DNA of 64,000 nucleotides, taken from NCBI GenBank assembly GCA_963800065.1, contig CAWCZO010000003.1, positions 712,442 through 776,441 of the forward strand. The letters are read 5' to 3'. A program made the position numbers and the translations under genes. This document shows, piece by piece, positions 8,524-16,973 of this stretch; position 1 is the stretch's first letter, and every line of letters begins with the position of its first letter. The stretch comes from CAWJFJ01 sp963800065 (GTDB lineage Bacteria > Actinomycetota > Acidimicrobiia > Acidimicrobiales > UBA8190). The notes below the pieces were generated by a model. That model made no database searches, was not told where the DNA came from, and saw nothing but the letters and a program-made list of their open reading frames with translations.

Positions 8524-9773
8524 CGCCGCCCGAGGACCAGCGCGCTGGTGGGGACGCCGGCGGCGCTGGTCACCAGGCAGGTCTCGGCCCCGTCGACCTG
8601 GCAGGTGGAGTCGCCGCGGAGCTGGCGGACCCCCTCGACGACGTGGTTGAGCCCGTGGATGTAGGCCTCGGAGAGGCTGCCCCCGTGGGTGTTGGTCGGC
8701 AGCGCCCCGTCGGGCCAGGCCAGCGCCCCGGACGCCGCGTAGGGGCCGCCTTCGCCGCGCCGGCAGAAGCCGAAGTCCTCCAGGCTCAGGAGGACGAGCC
8801 CGGTGAAGTGGTCGTAGATCTGGGCCACGTCGATGTCGTCGCGTCCCACCCCGGCACCGGCGGCGCCGGCCCAGAGCCGGTCGGCCACGGTCCGCGCCCC
8901 GGCGGACGTGTAGTCGTCGTCGGGCATCCCCACGTTGGAGTACTGACCGTGACCGAAGCCCCGCGGTGCCCCCTGGGCACTGGCCAGGATCTCGACCGGT
9001 GGCCGGGCCAGATCCCGGGCCCGCTCGTGGGTGGTCACGACCACCGCGCACGCGCCGTCGTTCTCGAGACAGCAGTCGAAGAGGCGGAACGGCTCCGAGA
9101 CGAACCGCGACGCCATGTAGTCGTCCATCGTCATGGGCCGGTCGCCCATCACGGCCCGCCGGTTGCGCGCCGCGTGGGCTCGCGTCGTCACCGCCACCTG
9201 ACCCATTTGCTCGGCCGTCGTCCCGAAGAGGTGCATATGGCGTTGCAGGACCATGGCGTAGGCGATGGGCGGGCTGAACATCCCGAAGGGCATGGTGAAG
9301 CCCACGTGGGCCTCCAAGAGGGTCTTGGCCTTTCGCACTCCCGGGACGCGGGCCGGACCCCTCGCCGGCGGCCGTCCCCCCGGACCCTGGCCGAAGCGGT
9401 GGAACTGTCCCTGGCACAGCGACCGGTAGACGACGACCACCCCGGCGGCACCCGTCTCCACGGCCATGGCGGCGTTGGCCACCGCCGCGCAGGCCCCGCC
9501 CCCGCCGGGGAGCCAGGACAACGACGCGTAGCGCAGCTCGGGAAGCCCCAGATCGGCGGCGACGAAGGTGGCGTCGTTGCGGTCCTCGGCGAACGAGGCC
9601 AGACCGTCGACGTCGTCCATCGACAGCCCGGCGTCGGCCACGGCGCGCTGGATGGCCGTGACGGCCAGCTGGTACTCACTGGTGTCGGCGATCCCGCCCC
9701 ATTTGGCGTAACGGGTCTCGCCGATCCCGACCAGACAGGCCCGGCGCCCGGCACCGGAAGCGGTGGCCTTCAT
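8520..9773 (-). CDS. Thiolase-like lipid-transfer protein (Ltp2-type, probable retro-aldolase)
   Basis: A 417-residue thiolase-superfamily protein. It has CLVGIGETRYAKWGG, SWLPGGGGACAAVANAAMAVETG, DIDVAQIYDHFTGLVLLSLEDFGF and GGSLSEAYIHGLNHV. The two tyrosines in QIYDHF and SEAYIHG match those reported as catalytic in Ltp2 aldolases of cholesterol side-chain degradation, so C-C cleavage of a beta-hydroxy acyl-CoA is the best guess. An insertion rich in Gly, Pro and Arg (about residues 133-148) is unusual. The ATG at 9773 overlaps the CoA-transferase stop (ATGA). Confidence 0.87.
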   Translation of the reverse strand: MKATASGAGRRACLVGIGETRYAKWGGIADTSEYQLAVTAIQRAVADAGLSMDDVDGLASFAEDRNDATFVAADLGLPELRYASLSWLPGGGGACAAVANAAMAVETGAAGVVVVYRSLCQGQFHRFGQGPGGRPPARGPARVPGVRKAKTLLEAHVGFTMPFGMFSPPIAYAMVLQRHMHLFGTTAEQMGQVAVTTRAHAARNRRAVMGDRPMTMDDYMASRFVSEPFRLFDCCLENDGACAVVVTTHERARDLARPPVEILASAQGAPRGFGHGQYSNVGMPDDDYTSAGARTVADRLWAGAAGAGVGRDDIDVAQIYDHFTGLVLLSLEDFGFCRRGEGGPYAASGALAWPDGALPTNTHGGSLSEAYIHGLNHVVEGVRQLRGDSTCQVDGAETCLVTSAAGVPTSALVLGRR

Positions 9774-10984
9774 CCCGGGGCGGTCCACTCGACGAGGACC
9801 TCGGCCGTGTTCTCACCGAGCCGCGGCGGCGGGCGGTGCATGACCCACGGCGACCCGGGGGCCAGAAAGGGGGCACCGGGGTAGGTGACGGAACGGTCGA
9901 GGTCGGGATGGAGGACGTCGACGAAGTGGTCCCGTGCCGCCAGGTGGCGGTCGTCGAGGACCTCTTCCGGGGCGCGGATGACGCCCCAGGGGAGTCCGGC
10001 GCTCTGACCGAGGCGGTAGAGCTCCTCGGCGTCGTGGTTGGCGGCCAGCCGCTTGAGCGCCCGCCAGACCTCGCCGTAGTGGCGCGCCCGGTGACCGGGG
10101 TCGGCGAACTCGGGCTCCGAGAGGGCGCCGGCCACCCCTTCGGCCTCGAGCATCTCGAGCATCTTGGTGAAGACGTGGGGACCGAGGAAGTCGGGGGTGA
10201 GGGCGGCCACCTGCCGGCCGTCGGCCGCTGTCAGGGTGGGGTGGGGGCCCCGGTGGTAGCCAGAGCCCGAGCAGAGATAGGTCATCAGGTGCCACTCGGT
10301 CATCGAGGCGGAGCACTCGTGGGCGGAGACGTCGATGAACTGTCCGCTTCGTCCGGGCCCGTTTCCTTCCGGCCCGCCGTCCTCGCCGCGCCAGGCCAGG
10401 GCGGCGAGGACGGCGATGGCGGCGTAGGTGGAGGCCGTCCGCCAGGCCTGGTCCCCCTGGGCGGCGAGGGGCGGGGTGTCGTAGGTCCCGTCGGCCGTCG
10501 GACCGTACCCGCAGGCGGCCATGGAACCGCCGAGAGCCATGAGGACCAGGTCGTCGGCGAGGTAGTCGACCCAGGGCCCCGTCTGGCCGAACGGCGTCAC
10601 GGCGCAGACGATCAACCGTGGGTTGCGCGCCGACAGCGCCTCGAAGGTGAGACCGCGCCGCGCCGCCTGGCGCGGCGGGAGTGTATGGACGAAGACGTCG
10701 GCCGCCGCGCCGAGCTCGAGGAGAGCGGCGTCGTCCTCGACCACCACCGAGCGCTTCCCGACGTTGTCGGCCCAGAAGGCGAGGCTGCGGTCGCCGTCGT
10801 CACCCGGCCGGTCGTCGAGGAAGGGACCGACGGCGCGCGCCGGGGATCCGGTCGGGGGCTCCGCCTTCACGACGTCGGCGCCGAGCCCGGCCAGGAGGCG
10901 ACCGCAGTAGTCGGCCGACTCGTCGGTGAGCTCGAGGACGCGGACGCCGTCGAGCGCCGATGTCACTCCGGCGAGGGCGGTCAC
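9770..10984 (-). CDS. CaiB/BaiF family III CoA-transferase (second copy)
   Basis: A 404-residue protein with the family III layout: DGVRVLELTDESADYCGRLLAGLGADVVKAEPP at the N-terminus, AAADVFVHTLPP, NPRLIVCAVTPFGQTGPW, GGSMAACG, and SGQFIDVSAHE, whose Asp is the expected covalent catalyst. It exchanges CoA between acyl-CoA and a free acid, or acts as a racemase-like member. The GTG at 10984 overlaps the stop of the preceding paralogue (GTGA). The two adjacent members may form a heteromer. Substrate unknown. Confidence 0.88.
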   Translation of the reverse strand: MTALAGVTSALDGVRVLELTDESADYCGRLLAGLGADVVKAEPPTGSPARAVGPFLDDRPGDDGDRSLAFWADNVGKRSVVVEDDAALLELGAAADVFVHTLPPRQAARRGLTFEALSARNPRLIVCAVTPFGQTGPWVDYLADDLVLMALGGSMAACGYGPTADGTYDTPPLAAQGDQAWRTASTYAAIAVLAALAWRGEDGGPEGNGPGRSGQFIDVSAHECSASMTEWHLMTYLCSGSGYHRGPHPTLTAADGRQVAALTPDFLGPHVFTKMLEMLEAEGVAGALSEPEFADPGHRARHYGEVWRALKRLAANHDAEELYRLGQSAGLPWGVIRAPEEVLDDRHLAARDHFVDVLHPDLDRSVTYPGAPFLAPGSPWVMHRPPPRLGENTAEVLVEWTAPG

Positions 10985-12342
10985 GAGAGGACACCTTCGT
11001 CGCGCAGCGTGCCGACGTCGTCCGGCGACAGAGCGAGAAGCTCCTCGAGGACGGCGTCGGTGTCCTCGCCCAGGCAGGGCGGGCCCCGATCGAGGTAGCC
11101 GCCTGTCCGTGGCGCGGTGGCCGACATCCGGAAGGGGACCCCTTCCAGGGGGAGGGGACCGACCTCCGAATTGGAGAGGGCGGTGAAGTGCCCGCGCGCC
11201 GCCAGTTGGGGGTCGCGTTCGAGGCGGTCGGCGGCATCCTGGACGACCCCGGCGGGAACGCCGGCCGACTGGAGGAGGTCCATGACCTCGTAGCGGTCGC
11301 GTTCCGATGTCCAGGTCTCGAGGAGGGCGTCGAGGGCGTCGGCGTGTTCGACCCGTCCGGCCAGGGTGGCGAAACGGGGATCGGACGTCCACGGCGGTCG
11401 ACCGATCGCGTCGACAAGGGCCTCCCAGTGGGCCTCGGTCCGGCAGGAGATGACGACCCACCGGTCGGTCCCGGCGGCGCGGTAGGCGCCACCCGGTGCC
11501 GTCGGGGGATGGAGCCGGCGGTTCCCCGTGGGGAAGCCCGGTCGCCGGGCCGGCCGTCTGTTGAGCATGGCGTCGAGGAGGAGGGCGCCCGAGAGGGCGG
11601 TGGCCGGTTCGAGCTGGGAGACGTCGAGGTGCTGGCCCCGGCCCGTCCGGTTGCGGTGGAGGAGGCCGGTGAGGATGGCCACGGCGCCGAGATAGCCGCC
11701 GACGTGGTCGAGGTAGGAGAAGGACCACCCCGCCGGCGGTCGGTCGGGGAGACCGACCATGAAGGTCAGTCCGGTGAGGGCCTGGGCCGTCGGTCCCATC
11801 GTCACGTGGGAGACGTCGGGACCGGAGTGGCCGAACCCGCACATCGAGACGTAGATGATCTCGGGTTTCAGCTCCCGGAGGACGTCGTAGCCGAGACCCC
11901 AACGCTCGAAGGTCCCGGCGGCGAAGCTCTCGGTGACCACGTCGGACACCGAGACCAGGTCCTTCAGGAGAGCCAGACCCTTCGGGTGACGGGCGTCGAC
12001 GGTGATCGACTTCTTCCCCCCGGTGTTGTACTTGTAGAAGATCCCCCCGCGGTTGGCCGACGCCGCGCCGGTGGCGTTGGCCAGGGTGGCGGCACCGAAG
12101 CCCTCCCCGTGCTCTCCCGGCTCGGGGACGAAGGGCGGCATCACGCGGATGGCGTCGGGGTGGCGGGTGGACTCGACCCGGATGACCTCGGCGCCCAGGC
12201 ATCCGCAGATCAGGGTGGCCTGGGCTCCGAAGCCGAGGCGGGTGAAGTCGAGGATCCGCAAACCGGTGAGGGCCATCTCGCCGCCGGAGGGAGCGGGGGG
12301 AACGGCGCGGTCGGGTTCGGTGCCCCGGCCCTCTGTCGTCAC
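10981..12342 (-). CDS. CaiB/BaiF family III CoA-transferase (first gene of the operon)
   Basis: A family III CoA-transferase: LTGLRILDFTRLGFGAQ, CLGAEVIRVES, NTGGKKSITVDARHPKG, SVSDVVTESFAAGTFERWGLGY, YVSMCGFGHSGP, and GRGQHLDVSQLEPA, which carries the predicted catalytic Asp. The start is uncertain: GTG at 12342 (453 residues) or ATG at 12276 (431 residues), which begins directly at the conserved domain. Neither has a strong ribosome site. It leads the minus-strand operon running down to 6437 and is divergent from the amidohydrolase at 12468, with a palindrome between them. Confidence 0.88.
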   Translation of the reverse strand: MTTEGRGTEPDRAVPPAPSGGEMALTGLRILDFTRLGFGAQATLICGCLGAEVIRVESTRHPDAIRVMPPFVPEPGEHGEGFGAATLANATGAASANRGGIFYKYNTGGKKSITVDARHPKGLALLKDLVSVSDVVTESFAAGTFERWGLGYDVLRELKPEIIYVSMCGFGHSGPDVSHVTMGPTAQALTGLTFMVGLPDRPPAGWSFSYLDHVGGYLGAVAILTGLLHRNRTGRGQHLDVSQLEPATALSGALLLDAMLNRRPARRPGFPTGNRRLHPPTAPGGAYRAAGTDRWVVISCRTEAHWEALVDAIGRPPWTSDPRFATLAGRVEHADALDALLETWTSERDRYEVMDLLQSAGVPAGVVQDAADRLERDPQLAARGHFTALSNSEVGPLPLEGVPFRMSATAPRTGGYLDRGPPCLGEDTDAVLEELLALSPDDVGTLRDEGVLS

Positions 12343-12365
12343 GGGCCCGACAGTAGTGTGAACGG

Positions 12366-12379
12366 TGACACGCGTGTCA
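12366..12379. promoter_or_regulatory. Palindromic operator TGACACGCGTGTCA (class N6)
   Basis: A perfect 14-bp palindrome in the gap between the divergent CoA-transferase operon and the amidohydrolase gene. It has the TGAC-N6-GTCA form of the site at 2271 and suits a dimeric TetR-family repressor acting on both directions. Confidence 0.6.
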
Positions 12380-12467
12380 GGGACCGCCGGTCGGTGTCGG
12401 CGTGGGTGCCGATGTCGGTTTGGACGCGGCCCGGCCCGCCGGACCACGGAGATCGGGGAGGGGCGAG

Positions 12468-13748
12468 ATGGAGCTCGAGGACCTGGTGCTGATCAGTGTG
12501 GACGACCACGTCGTCGAGCCTCCGGACATGTTCTCGGGACGGATGCCGGCCAGGTTCGCCGACGAGGTCCCCGTCGTCGACCGTCGTGACGACGGGACGG
12601 AGATCTGGCGGTTCGACGGGAAGGAGGCCACCAACATCGGGCTCAACGCCGTCGCCGGGCGACCGATCGAGGAGTACGGGATCGAACCGACCTCCTTCGC
12701 CGAGATCCGCAAGGGCTGCTTCGACATCCACGACCGGGTCCGCGACATGGACGCCAACGGGGTGATCGCCTCGATGTGTTTCCCCTCGTTCCCCCAACTG
12801 TGCGGCCAGCTCTTCGCCAAGGCGTCGGACCCCGCCCTCGGGCTGGCCGTCCTGAAGGCCTACAACGACTGGCACATCGACGAATGGTGCGGGACCTACC
12901 CGGGGCGCTTCATCCCGCTCTCACTGCCGCCCATCTGGGATCCCGAGGCCATGGGGGACGAGGTCCGGAGGGTGGCCGACAAGGGTTGCCACGCCGTCTC
13001 GTTCTCCGAGAACCCGGCCAAGCTCAAGCTGCCGTCCTTCCACTCCGACCACTGGGACCCCTTCTGGTCCGCCTGCTCCGACGAGGGCACCATCGTCTGC
13101 CTCCACATCGGATCGTCGTCTTCGTTGGTGGTGACCGCGCCCGACGCGCCCATCGACGTCCTGATCTCGCTCCAGCCGGTGAACATCGTCCAGGCGGCGG
13201 CCGATCTGCTGTGGTCGCCCGTCCTGCGGAAATTCCCCGACCTCCGGGTGTCGCTGTCCGAGGGTGGGATCGGCTGGGTCCCGTACTTCCTCGACCGGAT
13301 GGACTGGATCTACAGCCGCCATCACGGGTGGACGGGCCAGGACTTCGGGAGCATGCTCCCCTCCGAGGTCTTCCAGGAGCGTGTCGTCCTCTGCTTCATC
13401 GACGATCCGGCGGGGGTGGAGCTGCGGCACCGGGTGGGGATGGACAAGATCTGTTGGGAGGCCGACTATCCCCACTCCGACTCGACATGGCCGATCTCGC
13501 CGGAGACCCTCTGGGCGTCGCTCGACGGCGTCCCCGAGGACGAGATCGAGAAGATGACCCACACCAACGCCATGACCCACTTCCGGTTCGACCCCTTCGT
13601 CGTGAGGCCGAAGGAGAAGTGTTCGGTGGGGGCGTTGCGGGCCGGGGCCGCCGATGTCGACGTGGCGCCGAGGGCGTCGGGGACGGCCCCCGGACCGCGA
13701 ATGACGAAGGCCGCCGACCTGACCCGTCATCCCGGGACCAATCGCTGA
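12468..13748 (+). CDS. Amidohydrolase family 2 metal-dependent hydrolase
   Basis: A 426-residue COG2159-type TIM-barrel hydrolase. The N-terminal metal motif is VDDHVVEPPDMF; other conserved parts are DANGVIASMCFPSFPQLCGQ, YNDWHIDEWC, DHWDPFWSAC, VCLHIGSSS and WEADYPHSDSTWP, whose Asp should be a metal ligand. The family includes decarboxylases and hydrolases of ring-cleavage products. ATG with GGGGAGGGG just upstream. The last 60 residues are low complexity and longer than in the paralogue at 16974-18176, which shares the DDHVVEP and DYPHSDSTWP motifs. Divergent from the CoA-transferase operon. Confidence 0.87.
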   Translation: MELEDLVLISVDDHVVEPPDMFSGRMPARFADEVPVVDRRDDGTEIWRFDGKEATNIGLNAVAGRPIEEYGIEPTSFAEIRKGCFDIHDRVRDMDANGVIASMCFPSFPQLCGQLFAKASDPALGLAVLKAYNDWHIDEWCGTYPGRFIPLSLPPIWDPEAMGDEVRRVADKGCHAVSFSENPAKLKLPSFHSDHWDPFWSACSDEGTIVCLHIGSSSSLVVTAPDAPIDVLISLQPVNIVQAAADLLWSPVLRKFPDLRVSLSEGGIGWVPYFLDRMDWIYSRHHGWTGQDFGSMLPSEVFQERVVLCFIDDPAGVELRHRVGMDKICWEADYPHSDSTWPISPETLWASLDGVPEDEIEKMTHTNAMTHFRFDPFVVRPKEKCSVGALRAGAADVDVAPRASGTAPGPRMTKAADLTRHPGTNR

Positions 13749-13752
13749 CCGG

Positions 13753-14586
13753 CTAGGCCGTCCAGAGGGGCCCGGCATCGAGGAACGGTGACGTGCAGGG
13801 GTGGCCGTCGGCGTAGCGGACCTCGGGGGCCCGACCCTCGGAGGGGACCCGGATGAGGGTGGAGGACCGGGTGCCGTAGGCCTCGGTGTGGACGCAGGCG
13901 GCCAAGGTCTCGGGCCGTCGCCCCCCGGCTGACGACGACCCGGGTGCCGACGACCCGGGTGCCGACGACCCGGGTGCCGACGACCCGGAGGAGGGCGTCC
14001 CCGGGGGCGGCGTCCGGTGGTCGGCCAGAAGGAGTCGGAGCCTCTCCATCAGGTCGGGGCCGCCTCGGACGGCGGTCGGCGGGCCGAGGAGGGAGCGGAC
14101 GTGGTCGACCTTCCACGACGGGGCGCCGAGGGGGTTGTTCTCCAGGATGTGGACGCCGGGGGGGAGGGCGGTGGTCACGGGTACGTCCCCTCCGGTGAGG
14201 TCGATGAAGAAGAGCGAGGTCCGATCGCCGACCAGGAACCAGGCGGGGTTGTAGTCCGCCGGGGAGACGGTCCCGAGGAAGTCCTCGACGGCCTCCGCCG
14301 CCGACCGGTGCCGGGCCAGGGCCAGGGGGAGCTCGCCCCGGGTCCGTTTGGCCGGGTCGCGGCCGTCGGCGACGGGCCGGTTGGTGAGCCCGGCCACCAG
14401 ACCGTGGGAATTGACGGCCAGCCAGGTCCCGCCGGCCTCCTCGTCGCGGCCGCCCAGGATCCGGGGGTCGCCGTCGTCCAGGACGGCCATGGCGGTGGCC
14501 CGGCGGTCCAGGCGCTCGTCCCGGTTGGCCGCCACCACCAGGGGTGCCGTCGGATCCAGACCGAAGACCACGACCAGGAGGCACAC
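13753..14586 (-). CDS. NRDE (TANGO2-like) family protein
   Basis: A 277-residue protein starting with a GTG-encoded Met followed by CLLVVVFGLDP, then LVVAANRDERLDRRA, the NRDE signature. GTWLAVNSHGLVAGLTNRP and YNPAWFLVGD are further family hallmarks. Cys2, exposed after Met removal, fits an N-terminal nucleophile fold. The family links to TANGO2, implicated in haem or acyl-CoA metabolism in eukaryotes; the bacterial role is unclear. A Ser-Ala-Pro-Gly stretch at about residues 202-220, coded by a 15-bp tandem repeat, interrupts the C-terminal third. Converges on the amidohydrolase gene with a 4-nt gap. Confidence 0.88.
   Translation of the reverse strand: MCLLVVVFGLDPTAPLVVAANRDERLDRRATAMAVLDDGDPRILGGRDEEAGGTWLAVNSHGLVAGLTNRPVADGRDPAKRTRGELPLALARHRSAAEAVEDFLGTVSPADYNPAWFLVGDRTSLFFIDLTGGDVPVTTALPPGVHILENNPLGAPSWKVDHVRSLLGPPTAVRGGPDLMERLRLLLADHRTPPPGTPSSGSSAPGSSAPGSSAPGSSSAGGRRPETLAACVHTEAYGTRSSTLIRVPSEGRAPEVRYADGHPCTSPFLDAGPLWTA
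13934..13978. repeat. 15-bp tandem repeat inside the NRDE gene
   Basis: Three exact copies of GACGACCCGGGTGCC and a partial fourth. On the coding strand they give Gly-Ser-Ser-Ala-Pro units, an in-frame linker expansion. Confidence 0.85.
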
Positions 14587-14914
14587 GGAGCGAAGGGTAT
14601 CGGGACCGAGGGGGCGCTCGGACCCCGGGCCGAGGGGGCGAACTTTGTGCCTGGGCGCCGGGTCTCCCCGGGAAAATCTCACTCTCAGTGCTTAAGCGGC
14701 GACCACAGCGCGCCGATGAGGCGGGTACCAAAAGACGATCGAGGACGGGGGGTCCATCCGAGGTGAGACGTCGGTCGCCATGCCAGGCCGTCCTCGGTGA
14801 CCAGGATCCCCGGCCCGTCGTCCCCGGTGGGTCAACCGGACGCCGAGGACCGTTTCGCCCGTGGCGTGACGGGCCCGGACCGGGAAGTCGCCAGACACGA
14901 TGTGGGGGGTCCGA
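14587..14914. other. 328-bp gap between divergent genes, no supported gene
   Basis: This gap separates the NRDE and SGNH genes. It contains a less GC-rich stretch near 14675-14700 that may hold promoter elements. A short minus-strand frame (14692-14922) has no start context or recognisable motif. No clear palindrome of the TetR type is seen here. Confidence 0.5.
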
Positions 14915-16858
14915 GTGAGCATCAGGCCAGAGCAACCTGAACCCTTTCTGCGCGGCTGCGTCTTTCCCGCCGTGACCGACGCCCCCTATCCGAGAGCCGA
15001 CCCGGCCGGGGCCGACTACCTCCCCGCTGACGTCTGGGACGCCGCTCAGCTCCCGGTCGGGGTCCGCCTCGAGTTGGTCGGGAACGCCCGGACGATCCGG
15101 GTCTGGTACAAGACGACGAGAGCCTCCCTCGGGTACCGGGGGGAGTCGGCCGGATGCTCCTTCGTGGCCTACCGGGGCGGTCAGAAGGTGGCGGCGGCGG
15201 ACGCCGTGATGGGCGAGGGGATGGCCGAGCTGTCCATCTCGGGACGCCCGGAGCTTCCCGTCACCGTCTACTTCCCCGAGGGGATGCAGCCCATCGTCAC
15301 CGGGGTGGCGGGCGTGGAGGAGACCATGGACCCCGCCCCGCTCCAGCCCCGGTGGCTGGCCTACGGAGACGCCGTCACCCAGGGATGGCTGGCATCCGCT
15401 CCGGCCATGGCGTGGCCGGCCGTCGCCGGGCGGAAACTCGGCCTCGACGTCTGCAACCTCGGGTACGCCGGAACGGCCCGGGGCGAGACGACGTCGGCGC
15501 TGATGCTGGCCGAGACCCCGGCCGAAGTGATCTCGATCGCCTTCGGACTGAACAACTGGAGCCGAATCCCCCACACGACAGGTCTGATGTCCGAAGAGGT
15601 CCGTTGCTTTCTCTCCGTCGTCCGGGCCGGACATCCCGAGATACCCATCGTGGTAGTGAGCCCGACGGCCCGACCCGACGCCGAGGACTCGCCCAATCGC
15701 GTCGGCGCCACTCTCTCCGAGCTGCGACTGGCCATGGAGGAGGCGGTTCTCGACCTCTCCGCCGACGACGGGATGCTCTTCCTCGTCCATGGGCGATCGG
15801 TCGTCGACCCCGAGGATCTCGAGGACGGGATCTACCCCGGCGACGAAGGACACCGACGGCTCGCCGCCGCCGTCAGCAAGATCCTCGTTCCCCACCTCCC
15901 CGATCTTCAGCTCTCGGCCGAGAAGCGGTGGGCGTCGGAAGGTATGTCGGCGCTCTCGGTCTCCGTCCCCCCGGTTTCCCTCGCCGGTTTTCCCGCTGCC
16001 GACTCGCTCACCGGTGCCGACCCGTTGACCGATTCCGACTCACTGACCGATTCCGACTCACTGACCGATTCCGACTCGCCGACGGTCGAACTCCCGGACA
16101 TCGAGGCGCTCGACCGGACGGCACTCGACGATGCGCTCCTCGACGTCTTCTCTTTCAACGGGGAATCGGCGGACGATGCCTTCGGTGCCGGTTTCCCGGT
16201 CGTTGCTGTCGAGACGGATCCCGTCGACATCACCGAGGCCGTCGCCACGGAGACGGTCGAGACCGAGACGTTCGACACGGAGACCGTCGAGACGGATCCC
16301 GTCGACGTCGACGCCGCCGTCGGGGGCGAGCCGGTGGTCACCGAACGGACGGAAGGCACGGCCGAGAATCCGTCACCGACCGATTCCGGAGCCGATTCCC
16401 GAGAGACGACGACCGGGGTCAAGAAAAAGACAGCGCGTCCCGCCACGCCCGTCGACATCGAGGTCGCCGACATGGTGGCCGCCGCACTGTCGTTGGCCAT
16501 CAACGGTGCCGACGACGGTGCGGAACCCATGGAGGCCGACGGTTTGCAATGGGTGGACCCCGTGGGGGTCGACGGTTTGCAGTGGGGGGATCCGGTCCCG
16601 TCCGACGGGTTGGCGTGGGGCGACGCTGAAGGGTCCGGAGAACTCCAGTGGGGGGACCCCGCCACCGTCGATGAGCTGCAGTGGTCCGAGCCGTCGGACC
16701 CCGGTGGAACGGGAGAGCTCCAATGGGGTGAACCGGCGGTGGCGGCCGGAGGGCTCCAGTGGGGGGACCCTGTGGCGACCGAGGAATTGCAGTGGGTGGA
16801 GGCCGATCCGGCCGACGAGCTTCAGTGGTCGGCCGTGGCCGAGCCCGGCCAGTCTTGA
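14915..16858 (+). CDS. SGNH/GDSL-fold protein lacking the catalytic serine, with C-terminal LQW repeats
   Basis: A protein of about 647 residues. Residues 1-145 look like the beta-sandwich domain before SsfX3-type SGNH esterases. Residues 146-345 form an SGNH fold: the block I motif is YGDAVTQGW, where Ala153 (GCC) replaces the nucleophile Ser; block II NLGYAGTARGE, block III IAFGLNNWSR and block V GDEGHRRLA keep Gly, Asn, Asp and His. Residues 370-540 are Asp, Thr and Ser rich. The last 105 residues hold nine [DG][EG]L[QA]W units. The GTG at 14915 follows GGGGGGT; an ATG at 14900 is also in frame. Probably a binding protein rather than an esterase; no signal peptide is seen. Confidence 0.8.
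   Translation: MSIRPEQPEPFLRGCVFPAVTDAPYPRADPAGADYLPADVWDAAQLPVGVRLELVGNARTIRVWYKTTRASLGYRGESAGCSFVAYRGGQKVAAADAVMGEGMAELSISGRPELPVTVYFPEGMQPIVTGVAGVEETMDPAPLQPRWLAYGDAVTQGWLASAPAMAWPAVAGRKLGLDVCNLGYAGTARGETTSALMLAETPAEVISIAFGLNNWSRIPHTTGLMSEEVRCFLSVVRAGHPEIPIVVVSPTARPDAEDSPNRVGATLSELRLAMEEAVLDLSADDGMLFLVHGRSVVDPEDLEDGIYPGDEGHRRLAAAVSKILVPHLPDLQLSAEKRWASEGMSALSVSVPPVSLAGFPAADSLTGADPLTDSDSLTDSDSLTDSDSPTVELPDIEALDRTALDDALLDVFSFNGESADDAFGAGFPVVAVETDPVDITEAVATETVETETFDTETVETDPVDVDAAVGGEPVVTERTEGTAENPSPTDSGADSRETTTGVKKKTARPATPVDIEVADMVAAALSLAINGADDGAEPMEADGLQWVDPVGVDGLQWGDPVPSDGLAWGDAEGSGELQWGDPATVDELQWSEPSDPGGTGELQWGEPAVAAGGLQWGDPVATEELQWVEADPADELQWSAVAEPGQS
16025..16078. repeat. 18-bp tandem repeat coding Leu-Thr-Asp-Ser-Asp-Ser
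   Basis: Three nearly identical copies of CTGACCGATTCCGACTCA in the acidic linker of the SGNH-fold protein. The similarity at DNA level suggests recent expansion. Confidence 0.85.
16538..16828 (+). repeat. Nine Leu-Gln-Trp peptide repeats
   Basis: Units of 8 to 14 codons with core [DG][EG]L[QA]W followed by Gly/Val/Ser and Asp/Glu-Pro/Ala, for example DGLQWGDP, GELQWGEP and DELQWSEP. The tryptophan is kept in all nine. Codons differ between copies, so the repeats are kept by selection on the peptide rather than by fresh duplication. Confidence 0.85.
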
Positions 16859-16937
16859 CGGTCCGCGGCCCGGCGCCATCGCGCCGAGCGGCCGCCCGGA
16901 CGCCGCGCCGGGGGTCCTCCGGAGGTCGGATCGTCAG

Positions 16938-16952
16938 CTGACAGGCCGTCAG
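16938..16952. promoter_or_regulatory. Palindromic operator CTGACAGGCCGTCAG (class N5)
   Basis: Arms CTGAC/GTCAG with a 5-bp spacer, 22 bp before the amidohydrolase ATG. An extra GTCAG half-site abuts the left arm at 16933-16937. Same form as the sites at 31685 and 40229. Confidence 0.6.
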
Positions 16953-16973
16953 ATCCGTGGCTATGCTCGGCCC

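Noticed and set aside
13934..13978. CRISPR-like short repeats
   Set aside because: The repeats are contiguous, without spacers, and lie in frame inside a coding gene. The same holds for 16025-16078 and 61801-61920. No cas gene is present.
14692..14922. A small minus-strand gene in the gap before the SGNH gene
   Set aside because: No ribosome site, no family similarity, and the protein-like pieces lie in more than one frame. Support was too weak to annotate.
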